Shown here in pieces: positions 1-8,277 of a stretch of DNA of 64,000 nt. The first letter of the stretch is position 1. The number at the start of each line of letters is the position of its first letter. Below the pieces are notes generated by a model that ran no database searches, was not told the DNA's origin, and saw nothing but the letters and a program-made list of their open reading frames with translations. This DNA comes from Sulfitobacter noctilucae. GTDB taxonomy: Bacteria > Pseudomonadota > Alphaproteobacteria > Rhodobacterales > Rhodobacteraceae. Location of the stretch: contig NZ_JASC01000003.1 of the NCBI RefSeq assembly GCF_000622365.1, positions 248,001 to 312,000 of the forward strand, in the 5' to 3' direction. The position numbers and the translations under genes were made by a program.

Positions 1-2
1 GC

Positions 3-683
3 GAGCCGCTGGTCCTTGATGCGGCTGTCACCGAGGATTCGGGCACCGTAACACGCATCACAGAGGCCGCAGGACCGCTGAACGAAATCCGCAATCGTGT
101 GGTTGCTGAAACCGCCGAAGTGATCGGTGGGGACCGCGATGTCTGCCGCGCCATGGAATGCACCATGGGCAACCTGATTGCCGATGCGATGCTGGCACGG
201 GTCGCTGATCAGGGCATCCAGATTGCGATCCAGAACAGCGGCGGTATTCGTGCGTCCATCGATGCGGGCGAGGTGACGATGGGCGAGGTGCTGACCGTGC
301 TGCCGTTCCAGAATACGCTTTCAACCTTTCAGGTGACCGGTGAGGTGTTCCTTGCCGCGCTTGAAAACGGTGTTTCCCAGGTCGAAGAAGGTGCGGGCCG
401 CTTCCCCCAGGTGGCCGGCGTGACCTTTGCCTTTGATGCCAAGGCAGAAGCCGGTTCGCGGGTAAGCGACGTGATGGTTGACGGCATGCCGCTGGATCTG
501 GCGGCTACATACGGTGTTGTCTCCAACAACTACGTGCGCAATGGCGGTGACGGCTATGCGATGTTCAAGACGGCGGACAATGCCTATGACTTCGGCCCGG
601 ATCTTGCGGATGTCACGGCGGAATTCATTGCAGCCAACGCGCCCTACACACCCTATACGGACGGGCGCATTACAGAGAAGTAA
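3..683 (+). CDS. 5'-nucleotidase / UDP-sugar hydrolase family, C-terminal part (5' end outside window)
   Basis: The reading frame is open from the window edge, so this is the 3' part of a longer gene. The 226 or so visible residues match the C-terminal substrate-binding domain of secreted 5'-nucleotidases (5_nucleotid_C family). Family landmarks are MGNLIADAM near the start, IQNSGGIRASI, GEVTMGEVLTVLPFQNTL, and the late NNYVRNGGDGY segment that stacks the nucleotide base. The metal-binding phosphoesterase domain should lie upstream of the window. Such enzymes are periplasmic and release phosphate and nucleosides from nucleotides. The gene ends in TAA and is followed by a clear intrinsic terminator, so it closes a transcription unit. 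Confidence 0.88.
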   Translation, partial: EPLVLDAAVTEDSGTVTRITEAAGPLNEIRNRVVAETAEVIGGDRDVCRAMECTMGNLIADAMLARVADQGIQIAIQNSGGIRASIDAGEVTMGEVLTVLPFQNTLSTFQVTGEVFLAALENGVSQVEEGAGRFPQVAGVTFAFDAKAEAGSRVSDVMVDGMPLDLAATYGVVSNNYVRNGGDGYAMFKTADNAYDFGPDLADVTAEFIAANAPYTPYTDGRITEK

Positions 684-705
684 GGCCGCTTTTCTTGCAA
701 TAGTT

Positions 706-740
706 CAAAGGGGCGCATCCGTCTGGATGTGCCCCTTTTG
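706..740 (+). terminator. Intrinsic terminator of the 5'-nucleotidase gene
   Basis: AAAGGGGCGCATCC pairs across a GTCT loop with GGATGTGCCCCTTTT, giving a stem of about 14 pairs that ends in a short T run. It begins 23 bases after the stop codon. Confidence 0.8.
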
Positions 741-830
741 CGTGTCCAGTTTCTCCGTTTGCTCCGACGCGGCGTCGTTCAGAGATTCTTCCGCTGTCTG
801 AAGACTGGATGTGCGGGCGGCGGTGATCGG

Positions 831-1016
831 TTAAAAGTCCGACTTGCTGGCATCTGCGACCACGTCGCGGCGGCTGATGCGCCATAGGGCATATAGCATT
901 ACCATTTCGTGCGAGACCGAGGTGACGATGAACAAGGCGCGGATGCTGACTTCGGAAATGGCCCAGCCCGCGATAGCAGCGCAGAGATAGGTAGAAACAG
1001 TCGCATGGCAGGGGGC
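831..1016 (-). pseudogene. C-terminal remnant of an MFS transporter
   Basis: A 61-codon minus-strand frame lies between two in-frame stops and has no ATG, GTG or TTG start with a ribosome-binding site. Its translation ends with a hydrophobic helix followed by LYALWRISRR and a short polar tail. That is the usual end of MFS transporters in this bacterial group (last membrane helix, then an arginine-rich cytoplasmic tail). The rest of the transporter is absent: the DNA upstream on this strand has no continuing hydrophobic frame. I read it as the residue of a deletion. Chance similarity of a hydrophobic stretch is possible. Confidence 0.45.
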
Positions 1017-1152
1017 CTAGACACAAGGCGGCATCGTCACCATGTCAGAAGCCGTCAAGGAGGTGAAACAGCCTGCTTCAATTTTGCGAAAGCGTGGCGA
1101 TTGTCTTAGGATGGCACCTTAACGTCATGCCGTAGGCGAAGGAGACCAGATC

Positions 1153-1872
1153 ATGTGTGGACGTATGGCCGTGACCCTGCCACCCGACGCCATGGCACAG
1201 ATTTTTACTGCCTCGCCCGCAAATGATCTGCCGCAGGTGCCCAATTACAATGTGTGTCCGACCAATCAGGTGCATATTGTCACGGCAATAGCCGAGGAAG
1301 GCTCGGAAGCGCCGCAGCGAAAGCTTGGATCAATGCGCTGGGGGCTGGTGCCGAAGTGGTACAAAACGGTGTCAGACGGACCATTGCTTATCAACGCGCG
1401 CGCTGAAACTCTCGCGGAGAAACCTGCTTTTCGCGATGCTGCACGCCAGCGACGAGGGCTGATCGTTGCCAGTGGCTTTTACGAATGGACGAAAGACGCA
1501 GAAGGCGGCCGGGACCCGTGGTTCATTACCCGGCGGGACGGTGCGCCATTGGCGTTGGCTGCCGTATGGCAGAATTGGACGTCGCCCGAAGGCGAGGGAA
1601 TGGCAACCTGCGCTGCCATCACCACCAAGGCAAACGCCCCGATGCACGCCATACATCACCGCATGCCTTTGATCATAAATGAACAAGACTGGCCGCTCTG
1701 GCTTGGCGAACGCGGAAAGGGCGCGGCCCGCTTGATGACACCTGGCGCAGATGACCTGCTTCAGTGGCACCGCGTGGACCGCGCTGTGAATTCTAACCGC
1801 GCTTCAGGACCGGCGTTGATCGAACCGCTGGCATCAGGGCCCAGCGCCCCGCCATCCGTCGGGCCTGATTAG
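1153..1872 (+). CDS. SRAP-family abasic-site protein (YedK/HMCES)
   Basis: This 239-residue protein belongs to the SOS response-associated peptidase family. The family forms a thiazolidine crosslink to abasic sites in single-stranded DNA through the N-terminal cysteine. The sequence begins MCGR, placing Cys2 at the N terminus after methionine removal. The other active-site positions are visible: Asn81 in NARAETL, Glu111 in SGFYEW and His169 in HHRMP. RWGLVPKW is the conserved core segment. Length is typical. I see no LexA-type GTTC repeat just upstream, so SOS control is not supported by the DNA. It converges with the next gene, leaving only 2 bases between the stops. Confidence 0.93.
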   Translation: MCGRMAVTLPPDAMAQIFTASPANDLPQVPNYNVCPTNQVHIVTAIAEEGSEAPQRKLGSMRWGLVPKWYKTVSDGPLLINARAETLAEKPAFRDAARQRRGLIVASGFYEWTKDAEGGRDPWFITRRDGAPLALAAVWQNWTSPEGEGMATCAAITTKANAPMHAIHHRMPLIINEQDWPLWLGERGKGAARLMTPGADDLLQWHRVDRAVNSNRASGPALIEPLASGPSAPPSVGPD

Positions 1873-1874
1873 GA

Positions 1875-2225
1875 TCAGTCGGACGTGACGGGCGCCTCGG
1901 AAAAGACGATCTCGCCTGTGGCCGTTTCAGCCGAACCGCTGATGCTGCTGAACGTAGAAGGCGTCGTGGGGGTCAGGTTCAGGCTGTAGGACCCGTTGAC
2001 AGGGATCGAGTCGGACGACCAGGCTTCGTCGGGCCCCCCGACAACATGCGCACCGTCGCTACGGTTGCGGAAAATGATGTTATCGCCCGCCGTGGCAAAA
2101 ACCACCGACGGGAAATAGCTTCCGTCGACGATCAGGACTTCGATGTTATCGGCGTGTGCCGCACCGGCCCCGAAGGTCAGCATGGCAGCAGCGGCGCAAG
2201 CGCCTTTGCAGAAAGAATTCAGCAT
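1875..2225 (-). CDS. Periplasmic cupredoxin-like protein lacking copper ligands
   Basis: A 116-residue protein with a signal peptide (hydrophobic core, cleavage probably after AHA near residue 25) and a small beta-sandwich that reads like plastocyanin/azurin: FPSVVFATAGDNIIFRNRSDGAHVV and a late SFSSISGSAETATGEIVF-like strand region. Only the first ligand histidine (GAHVV) is present. The usual Cys-x-His-x-Met cluster near the C terminus is missing, and the only cysteine sits in the signal peptide. The protein therefore probably does not form a type 1 copper site. Its role is unknown. It converges on the SRAP gene. Confidence 0.7.
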   Translation of the reverse strand: MLNSFCKGACAAAAMLTFGAGAAHADNIEVLIVDGSYFPSVVFATAGDNIIFRNRSDGAHVVGGPDEAWSSDSIPVNGSYSLNLTPTTPSTFSSISGSAETATGEIVFSEAPVTSD

Positions 2226-2343
2226 CTAAATGCTCCTTGTAACGGCCCCACCCGGTCACAGACAAATTGTCATTAACCCTGAATTGCGGCAGAAATTTGA
2301 CCGATTGCCGTATTTCGGGCGGCAAATGTCCAAATCTTGGCCG

Positions 2344-3234
2344 TTATGCGCCACCCGCCTGTGTCGCCAGCCAGTGGCGAAAGGACAAAAGAGCGGCTCC
2401 TTCGCTCCGCGCTTCAGGCCACACCAGATAATAGCTGCCGATGCTTTGCGTGGTCTGGTCGGAGGCGAGGGCCAACTGGCCGTCACGCAAATAGGGGTCG
2501 GCAAAAAACGTGGGCAACAATGCCACGCCCAGCCCGTGGATTGCCGCCTGTGCCATGGTCGAGAACTGGTCGAATACCATACCGGTGGGCGGATCTGCTT
2601 CGACCCCCAAGGCCGCCAGCCAGCGTGTCCATCCTTTTGGTCGGGTCTCAAGATGCAGCAGCGGCAGGTTCAGCATATCGCCTGCGTTGGCCATCGGCGT
2701 CATCAGCAGATCGGGCGCGCAGACCGGCACAACGGTTTCGGGCATCAAAGGCAGATACCGAACGCCGGGCCAGTCTTCGTGCCCGAAGTGGATCGCGGCA
2801 TCGAAGGCGCTGTCCTGAATGGCAAAGGGCCGCAACCGCGTGCTGAGATTTACAGTAACTTCCGGATGCCCTTGGGCAAAGTCGCGCAGACGCGGGGCCA
2901 GCCAATGCATGCCAAAGGCAGGCAGAATGGCAAGGTTCAATGTGCCCCCCGTGGGGTTCGTGCGAGCCGAAACTGATGCCTGTGCCAGCCGACCAAGGAT
3001 CTCGCGCACTTCGGTCACATAGTTTTGCCCCGCCGTTGTCAGCGTCAATTGCCGTCCTTGCCGGGCAATCAAAGCCACATCCAATTGTTCTTCAAGTGTC
3101 TTGAGTTGGCGGCTGATCGCGCTTTGTGTGAGAGACAGTTCCGTGGCAGCCGCGGTAGCACTGCCAAGTCGGGCCACAGCCTCGAACGCAAGCAGCGCGG
3201 AGATGGACGGCAGGAAACGACGCGGCGCAATCAT
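2344..3234 (-). CDS. gcdR: LysR-family regulator, GcdR/GcvA-like
   Basis: A LysR-type transcriptional regulator of 296 residues. The winged helix-turn-helix is at residues 10-65 (LLAFEAVARLGSATAAATELSLTQ, then SAISRQLKTLEEQL), followed by a periplasmic-binding-like effector domain. I chose the ATG giving MIAPRRFLPS because relatives begin this way; an ATG five codons upstream is also in frame. The gene is divergent from gcdH with 98 bases between, the arrangement known for GcdR, the activator of glutaryl-CoA dehydrogenase. Control of gcdH in response to glutarate or glutaryl-CoA is inferred from that context. Confidence 0.8.
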   Translation of the reverse strand: MIAPRRFLPSISALLAFEAVARLGSATAAATELSLTQSAISRQLKTLEEQLDVALIARQGRQLTLTTAGQNYVTEVREILGRLAQASVSARTNPTGGTLNLAILPAFGMHWLAPRLRDFAQGHPEVTVNLSTRLRPFAIQDSAFDAAIHFGHEDWPGVRYLPLMPETVVPVCAPDLLMTPMANAGDMLNLPLLHLETRPKGWTRWLAALGVEADPPTGMVFDQFSTMAQAAIHGLGVALLPTFFADPYLRDGQLALASDQTTQSIGSYYLVWPEARSEGAALLSFRHWLATQAGGA

Positions 3235-3277
3235 ATGATTTTTTCTCATACATCCAGAACAAAGCAGCGATAGTCTT

Positions 3278-3298
3278 TTATGCTGAAATTTGCAATAA
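3278..3298. promoter_or_regulatory. Candidate LysR binding site between gcdR and gcdH
   Basis: An imperfect dyad, TTATGC then seven bases then TGCAATAA, lies midway in the 98-base divergent region. It fits the loose T-N11-A pattern of LysR sites. The call rests on position and symmetry only. Confidence 0.35.
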
Positions 3299-3332
3299 GA
3301 GGGTAAATCAAGCTTTCTGAGGAGGAACCGCA

Positions 3333-4556
3333 ATGAACGCCGAAGCCCCCATTCTACGCGCCAAAGATGCCCCGGATCTGGGCACATTCGACTGGGCCGA
3401 TCCCTTTCGCCTGGACAGCCAGCTGACCGAAGACGAACGTATGATCCGCGACAGCGCCCACGCCTATGCGCAGGAAAAGCTGCAACCGCGCGTGATCGAC
3501 GCTTTCGCGAATGAAATAACCGACGAAGGCATCTTCAAGGAAATGGGCGATATGGGCCTTCTTGGCGTCACCATCCCCGAGGAATACGGCGGGCTGGGTG
3601 GCAACTATGTCTCTTACGGTTTGGTCGCGCGCGAGGTCGAGCGGGTGGATTCGGGGTATCGCTCGATGATGTCTGTGCAGGCCAGTCTCGTGATGTACCC
3701 GATCTACGCCTACGGCTCGGAAGCGCAGCGCAAAAAGTATCTGCCCAAACTGTGCACAGGCGAGTGGATCGGTTGCTTTGGTCTGACGGAACCCGATGCT
3801 GGTTCCGACCCTGCGGGCATGAAAACCCGCGCGGTCAAGACAGCCAATGGCTACAAGCTGACAGGGTCGAAAATGTGGATCTCGAATGCGCCGATCGCGG
3901 ATGTATTTGTGGTCTGGGCCAAGTCCGAGGAACATGGCGGCAAGATCCGCGGGTTCGTTCTGGAAAAAGGCATGAAAGGCCTCAGTGCGCCGAAGGTGGG
4001 CAACAAATTGTCACTTCGCGCCTCGATCACCGGCGAAATTGTTATGGACGGTGTGGAAGTGAGCGAAGAAGCGTTGCTGCCGCATGTGTCCGGTCTGAAA
4101 GGCCCCTTCGGCTGTCTGAACCGTGCGCGTTACGGCATTTCCTGGGGCGCGATGGGCGCTGCCGAATTCTGCTGGCATGCTGCACGCCAGTACGGTCTGG
4201 ACCGAAAACAATTCGGCAAGCCTTTGGCGCAGACACAGCTGTTCCAGAAGAAACTGGCCGATATGATGACCGAAATTTCGCTGGGTCTGCAAGGTTCGCT
4301 GCAAGTGGGCCGTCTGATGGACGAAGCCAACGCCGCACCCGAGATGGTTTCCATCGTCAAGCGCAACAACTGCGGCAAGGCACTGGAAGTGGCCCGTCAT
4401 GCCCGTGATATGCATGGTGGCAACGGCATTTCAGGCGAGTTTCAGGTCATCCGTCACATGATGAACCTTGAGACCGTGAATACATACGAAGGCACCCATG
4501 ATGTGCACGCGTTGATTCTGGGGCGCGCCCAAACCGGCCTTCAGGCGTTTTTCTAA
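3333..4556 (+). CDS. gcdH: Glutaryl-CoA dehydrogenase
   Basis: A 407-residue acyl-CoA dehydrogenase that oxidises and decarboxylates glutaryl-CoA to crotonyl-CoA in lysine and tryptophan degradation, using FAD. Diagnostic features are the GcdH-type N terminus ([22 protein letters not shown]), EEYGGLGG near residue 83, the FAD/substrate segment [12 protein letters not shown] at 149-160, [15 protein letters not shown] near 291, and the catalytic Glu386 in NTYEGTHD. A strong ribosome-binding site GAGGAGG precedes the ATG. It is divergent from the gcdR-like regulator. A long hairpin in repeat copy A follows and can end transcription. Confidence 0.95.
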   Translation: MNAEAPILRAKDAPDLGTFDWADPFRLDSQLTEDERMIRDSAHAYAQEKLQPRVIDAFANEITDEGIFKEMGDMGLLGVTIPEEYGGLGGNYVSYGLVAREVERVDSGYRSMMSVQASLVMYPIYAYGSEAQRKKYLPKLCTGEWIGCFGLTEPDAGSDPAGMKTRAVKTANGYKLTGSKMWISNAPIADVFVVWAKSEEHGGKIRGFVLEKGMKGLSAPKVGNKLSLRASITGEIVMDGVEVSEEALLPHVSGLKGPFGCLNRARYGISWGAMGAAEFCWHAARQYGLDRKQFGKPLAQTQLFQKKLADMMTEISLGLQGSLQVGRLMDEANAAPEMVSIVKRNNCGKALEVARHARDMHGGNGISGEFQVIRHMMNLETVNTYEGTHDVHALILGRAQTGLQAFF

Positions 4557-4577
4557 AGCCTGCGCTACGGTATATAA

Positions 4578-4637
4578 GGCCAAAGAGAGCGAGGGGTGCC
4601 CCTCTCTCTTTTTGGCCTGAAATACCGCCGCCGGAGG
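4578..4637 (+). repeat. Dispersed repeat, copy A (inverted pair of the core)
   Basis: This copy holds the core CTCTTTTTGGCC at 4606-4617, followed by a tail with ATACCG and GGAGG. It also carries an inverted partial copy, GGCCAAAGAGAG, at 4578-4589. The two halves fold into a hairpin of roughly 19 pairs (4578-4596 with 4599-4617) with a very small loop and one mismatch. It follows the gcdH stop by about 20 bases and probably also acts as its terminator. The GGAGG of the tail serves as ribosome-binding site for the next gene. Confidence 0.75.
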
Positions 4638-4648
4638 CATAAAGTTCT

Positions 4649-6841
4649 TTGGAGCGACGTCAGACCTTGGACCGCGTATCTATCGTACATGACAATTTCC
4701 TGCGCCGCGTTGCCGCGCAGGATTTTCCCGTGGGGCAAGCCGATAGCGCTGCGCTTGACCCCGGTATGGCGCTGGATCTCTATCGCAGCCAGGTTCTGTC
4801 CCGTGCGCTTGACCTGCAAAGCCGGGTGATGCAAAAGGCCGGGCAGGGGTTCTATACAATTGGCTCCTCCGGTCACGAAGGCATGGCGCTTTTGGGCGAA
4901 GTCCTGCGCGTCGATGACATCGCTTTTCTGCACTACCGCGATGCCGCGTTCCAGATTGCGCGCGCGGCCAAGGCGGGTCAGGCAGATATGATGCGGGACA
5001 TGCTGTTGTCCTTTGCTTGTGCGGCAGAAGAGCCAACCAGTGGTGGGCGGCATAAGGTGCTCGGCTCGCGCGCGCTGATGATACCGCCACAAACCTCGAC
5101 CATCGCCAGCCATCTGCCAAAAGCCGTCGGGGCCGCCCATTCCGTTACATTGGCCCGGCGCAACCGGCCTGAACATGCGATTTTGCCGCGGGATGGTTTG
5201 GTGATGTGTTCTTTCGGGGATGCGTCGCTGAATCACTCCACCGCGCAGGGTGCGATCAATACTGCCGGCTGGACCGCCGTCCAGGGCGTGCCGCTGCCGC
5301 TGTTGTTTGTCTGCGAGAACAACGGGATCGGCATTTCCACAAAAACGCCAAGCGGTTGGGTTAAAGCCTCCATGTCGGCCCGACCCGGGCTGAAATATTT
5401 TGAAGCCGATGGCTTGGATGTTTTCGCCGGTTTTGCCGCAGTCAAAGCCGCCGCCGATTGGGTGCGGACGCACCGCAAGCCCGCGTTTCTGCACCTGCGT
5501 ACTGTGCGGCTATACGGACATGCGGGGCCGGACGTCGTGACCTCCTATCTGCCCAAGGCGGAAGTGGAAGCGGATGAGGCACAGGATCCGCTTCTGTATT
5601 CCGCGCGCGGACTTGTAGCGGGCGGAATGGCTCCGGATGCTGTGATCGACGTCTATACGCGGACGCTCGAGCAAGTGGCGACAGCCGCTGAGGAGATGCA
5701 GGACATCCCGCGCCTGCAATCGGCGTCGCAAGTCATGGCGAGCCTCATTCCGCCAAAGCGCAGTGTTACAATCGCCAACGGACCGAGTCCCGAGAAACGG
5801 GCCGAGGTCTTCGGCTCTGATATGGCGCAGATGGATCAGCCACAGCCAATGTCGCGACTGATCAACTGGGCGCTGCATGATCTGATGCTCAGCCACGACG
5901 AAACCCTGCTGATGGGCGAGGATGTGGGCCGCAAGGGTGGCAACTACGGCGTCACGCAAAAGTTGCACGCGCGCTTCGGTCCGGCCCGCGTGATCGACAC
6001 GCTGCTGGACGAGCAAAGCATTCTGGGGCTTGCCATCGGTCTGGCGCACAACGGCTTTATCCCGATGCCCGAAATCCAGTTCCTCGCCTATTTGCACAAT
6101 GCCGAAGACCAGTTGCGGGGCGAAGCGGCAACCTTGCCGTTCTTCAGCAATGGCCAGTGGAGCAATCCGATGGTCGTGCGCATCTCGGCGCTGGGCTACC
6201 AAAAGGGCTTTGGCGGGCATTTCCACAACGACAACTCCCTTGCCGTGCTGCGCGATATTCCGGGGCTGATTATCGCCTGTCCGTCCACGGGTGACGAGGC
6301 GGCACAAATGCTGCGGACCTGTCACCAACTGGCGCGTGAAGAACAGCGTGTGGTTATTTTCGTCGAACCTATCGCGCTTTATCCAATGCGGGATCTGCTC
6401 GCGCCGGGGGATGGCGGCTGGATGCGGCACTATCCGACAAGCGACAGCCACATCCCGCTGGACACGGTAGGTGTACACGGGGATGGCGACGATCTGGCCA
6501 TCGTGACTTACGGCAACGGCCATTATTTGAGCCGTCAGGCGCAGCATGATCTGGCGGAAGCAGGGATCGCGGCACGGGTTATTGATCTGCGCTGGTTGGC
6601 GCCACTACCCGAAGAAGCGCTGATTGCAGCCATCGGTGCACGGCCCGTGCTGATTGTCGACGAATGTCGCCGCACGGGTGGGCAGGCCGAGGCGCTGATG
6701 GCCATGATGGCTGAGCATAAAGTGGAACGCTTCGCGCGTCTGACTGCCGAAGACAGCTTTATTGCGACCGGCCCGGCCTATGGCGCGACTTTGCCCTCTC
6801 GCGAGGGGATCGTGGCCGCAGCGCATGCGCTTTTGCGCTGA
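4649..6841 (+). CDS. Fused E1 alpha-beta 2-oxoacid dehydrogenase component
   Basis: A single 730-residue polypeptide joining the alpha and beta subunits of a thiamin diphosphate-dependent 2-oxoacid dehydrogenase (branched-chain/pyruvate E1 type). The alpha half covers roughly residues 1-350 with the ThDP motif GDASLN (190-195) and ENNGIGIS (223-230). The beta half runs from about 400 with LLMGEDVGRKGGNYGVT, DEQSILGLAIGLAHNG and the C-terminal transketolase-like domain (RVIDLRWLAPLP, VDECRRTGGQ). The start is TTG with GGAGG 11 bases upstream. No E2 lipoyl acyltransferase or E3 is adjacent, so the substrate and partner are not evident. Confidence 0.85.
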   Translation: MERRQTLDRVSIVHDNFLRRVAAQDFPVGQADSAALDPGMALDLYRSQVLSRALDLQSRVMQKAGQGFYTIGSSGHEGMALLGEVLRVDDIAFLHYRDAAFQIARAAKAGQADMMRDMLLSFACAAEEPTSGGRHKVLGSRALMIPPQTSTIASHLPKAVGAAHSVTLARRNRPEHAILPRDGLVMCSFGDASLNHSTAQGAINTAGWTAVQGVPLPLLFVCENNGIGISTKTPSGWVKASMSARPGLKYFEADGLDVFAGFAAVKAAADWVRTHRKPAFLHLRTVRLYGHAGPDVVTSYLPKAEVEADEAQDPLLYSARGLVAGGMAPDAVIDVYTRTLEQVATAAEEMQDIPRLQSASQVMASLIPPKRSVTIANGPSPEKRAEVFGSDMAQMDQPQPMSRLINWALHDLMLSHDETLLMGEDVGRKGGNYGVTQKLHARFGPARVIDTLLDEQSILGLAIGLAHNGFIPMPEIQFLAYLHNAEDQLRGEAATLPFFSNGQWSNPMVVRISALGYQKGFGGHFHNDNSLAVLRDIPGLIIACPSTGDEAAQMLRTCHQLAREEQRVVIFVEPIALYPMRDLLAPGDGGWMRHYPTSDSHIPLDTVGVHGDGDDLAIVTYGNGHYLSRQAQHDLAEAGIAARVIDLRWLAPLPEEALIAAIGARPVLIVDECRRTGGQAEALMAMMAEHKVERFARLTAEDSFIATGPAYGATLPSREGIVAAAHALLR

Positions 6842-6891
6842 TCGCAGCCGCCCGATGAGGCTTTCTGCAATGGCGTATCCGCGCTCAGGCC

Positions 6892-8124
6892 TTACTCGCT
6901 GGGCGCAGGCGCTCCCCCCTCGAAATTGTTGCCATTGACGTAATCGCAAGGCGCATCCTGCATTTCCAGATGAAGACCATCCCCTGTGTAGGGATGCGCG
7001 CGGGCAAGCGCTTCGTCCACCTCAATCCCCAGACCGGGGGCGGTGGGAGCGGGGATGAACCCGTCTTCGACGCTGATGCTGCCTTTGATCAGTTGATCAT
7101 GGAACGGCGTTTCAATGGTTTCGGCCATTAGTAGGTTAGGGATCGAAACGCCGAAATGGATGTTGGCCGCCCATTCAACGGGGCCTGCATAAAGATGCGG
7201 GGCCATCTGCGCGTTATAGACCTCGGCCATGGCGGCGACCTTCTTCATCTCCCAGATGCCGCCAGCACGTCCCAGTGCCGGCTGCAGAATCGTCGCCGCA
7301 CCCGAGCGCAGAACAGGGGCAAACTCTGCCTTGGTGGTCAACCGCTCGCCGGTAGAGATGGGGATACGCACGGCCCTGGCGACTTTCACCATTTCGGCCA
7401 CATTGTCCGGCGGGATCGGCTCTTCATACCACAGCGGACTATAGGGTTCGATCGCCTGACCCAGTCGAATGGCCCCTGCGGTGGTGAACTGCCCGTGGGT
7501 GCCAAACAGCAAATCGGCACGGTCGCCCACCGACTCGCGGATGGCCTTGCAAAAGGCCACCGACTGGCTGATGTCGCTCATCGCGGGCATATGCCCGCCG
7601 CGCATGGTGTAGGGACCGGCCGGATCAAACTTTACGGCGGTATAGCCGCGCGCCACGCAATCGGCAGCGGCCTCGGCGGCCATTTCGGGCGATGTCCAGA
7701 AATCCGCCAGATTGTGCTGCGGCAGCGGGTAGAGATAGGTATAGGCCCGCACCCGCTCGTTCATCATCCCGCCGAGCAACGCATAGATAGGGCGGTCCCG
7801 GTCCTTGCCCAGAATGTCCCAACAGGCGATCTCCAGCCCTGAAAACGCCCCCATCACCGTCAGATCAGGACGCTGTGTGAACCCCGATGAATAAGCGCGG
7901 CGGAACATGCGCTCGATGTTCTCGGGATTTTCGCCCTGCATATGCCGTGCAAAAACATCCTCGATCACCGCGCGCATCGCTTCCGGCCCAACGGAGGACG
8001 CATAACATTCCCCCCAGCCGGTCACGCCGGTGTCGGTCGTCACCTTGACCAATATCCAATACCGCCCGCCCCAACCGGGCGCTGGCGGGGCAGTGATAAT
8101 CACATCCAGGTCTTGCAGCTTCAT
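6892..8124 (-). CDS. Mandelate racemase/muconate lactonizing family dehydratase (galactonate dehydratase-like)
   Basis: A 410-residue enolase-superfamily protein. The N-terminal capping domain is followed by a TIM barrel with GYTAVKFDPAGPY, FGTHGQFTTAGAI (the place of the Asp-x-His metal/acid segment of sugar-acid dehydratases), WYEEPIPPDN (metal-binding Glu), STGERLTTK (second Glu) and a late APHLYAGP with the expected catalytic His. These match the galactonate/gluconate dehydratase subgroup better than the racemases, so dehydration of a sugar acid is the likely reaction. The exact substrate cannot be read from sequence. Repeat copy B lies just upstream. Confidence 0.8.
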   Translation of the reverse strand: MKLQDLDVIITAPPAPGWGGRYWILVKVTTDTGVTGWGECYASSVGPEAMRAVIEDVFARHMQGENPENIERMFRRAYSSGFTQRPDLTVMGAFSGLEIACWDILGKDRDRPIYALLGGMMNERVRAYTYLYPLPQHNLADFWTSPEMAAEAAADCVARGYTAVKFDPAGPYTMRGGHMPAMSDISQSVAFCKAIRESVGDRADLLFGTHGQFTTAGAIRLGQAIEPYSPLWYEEPIPPDNVAEMVKVARAVRIPISTGERLTTKAEFAPVLRSGAATILQPALGRAGGIWEMKKVAAMAEVYNAQMAPHLYAGPVEWAANIHFGVSIPNLLMAETIETPFHDQLIKGSISVEDGFIPAPTAPGLGIEVDEALARAHPYTGDGLHLEMQDAPCDYVNGNNFEGGAPAPSE

Positions 8125-8165
8125 GTCGCCCTCTCTGGTGACTGAACAACATCCGCCACCCCGTG

Positions 8166-8250
8166 TTTTCTCTTTTTGGCCTTATATCCCGCGGGGTCTG
8201 GCTTTTGTGCGCCATTGGGACAAGCCCAATGGACGACGGCAGAGCCCCTG
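8166..8250 (+). repeat. Dispersed repeat, copy B
   Basis: The core TTTTCTCTTTTTGGCC is at 8166-8181, followed by TTATATCCCGCGGGG. The 3' part is expanded: GGGGTCTG and CAGAGCCCC form an interrupted stem that encloses a perfect hairpin, CCATTGGG, loop ACAAG, CCCAATGG, at 8212-8232. It fills the gap between the alcohol dehydrogenase and dehydratase genes. Confidence 0.7.
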
Positions 8251-8277
8251 TTCCCCAGCAGCAAACTAAAGCAAACC

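Noticed and set aside
670-1026. 118-codon minus-strand frame after the 5'-nucleotidase
   Set aside because: It reads through the intrinsic terminator and is in another frame from the MFS-like fragment; the translation has no protein-like pattern.
1053-1152. LexA-type SOS box before the SRAP gene
   Set aside because: No GTTC-N7-GTTC or GAAC-N7-GAAC pattern is present, so SOS control could not be supported.
4565-5494. Long minus-strand frame opposite the E1 fusion gene
   Set aside because: It lies within a strong E1 coding region with intact ThDP motifs and has no domain pattern of its own.
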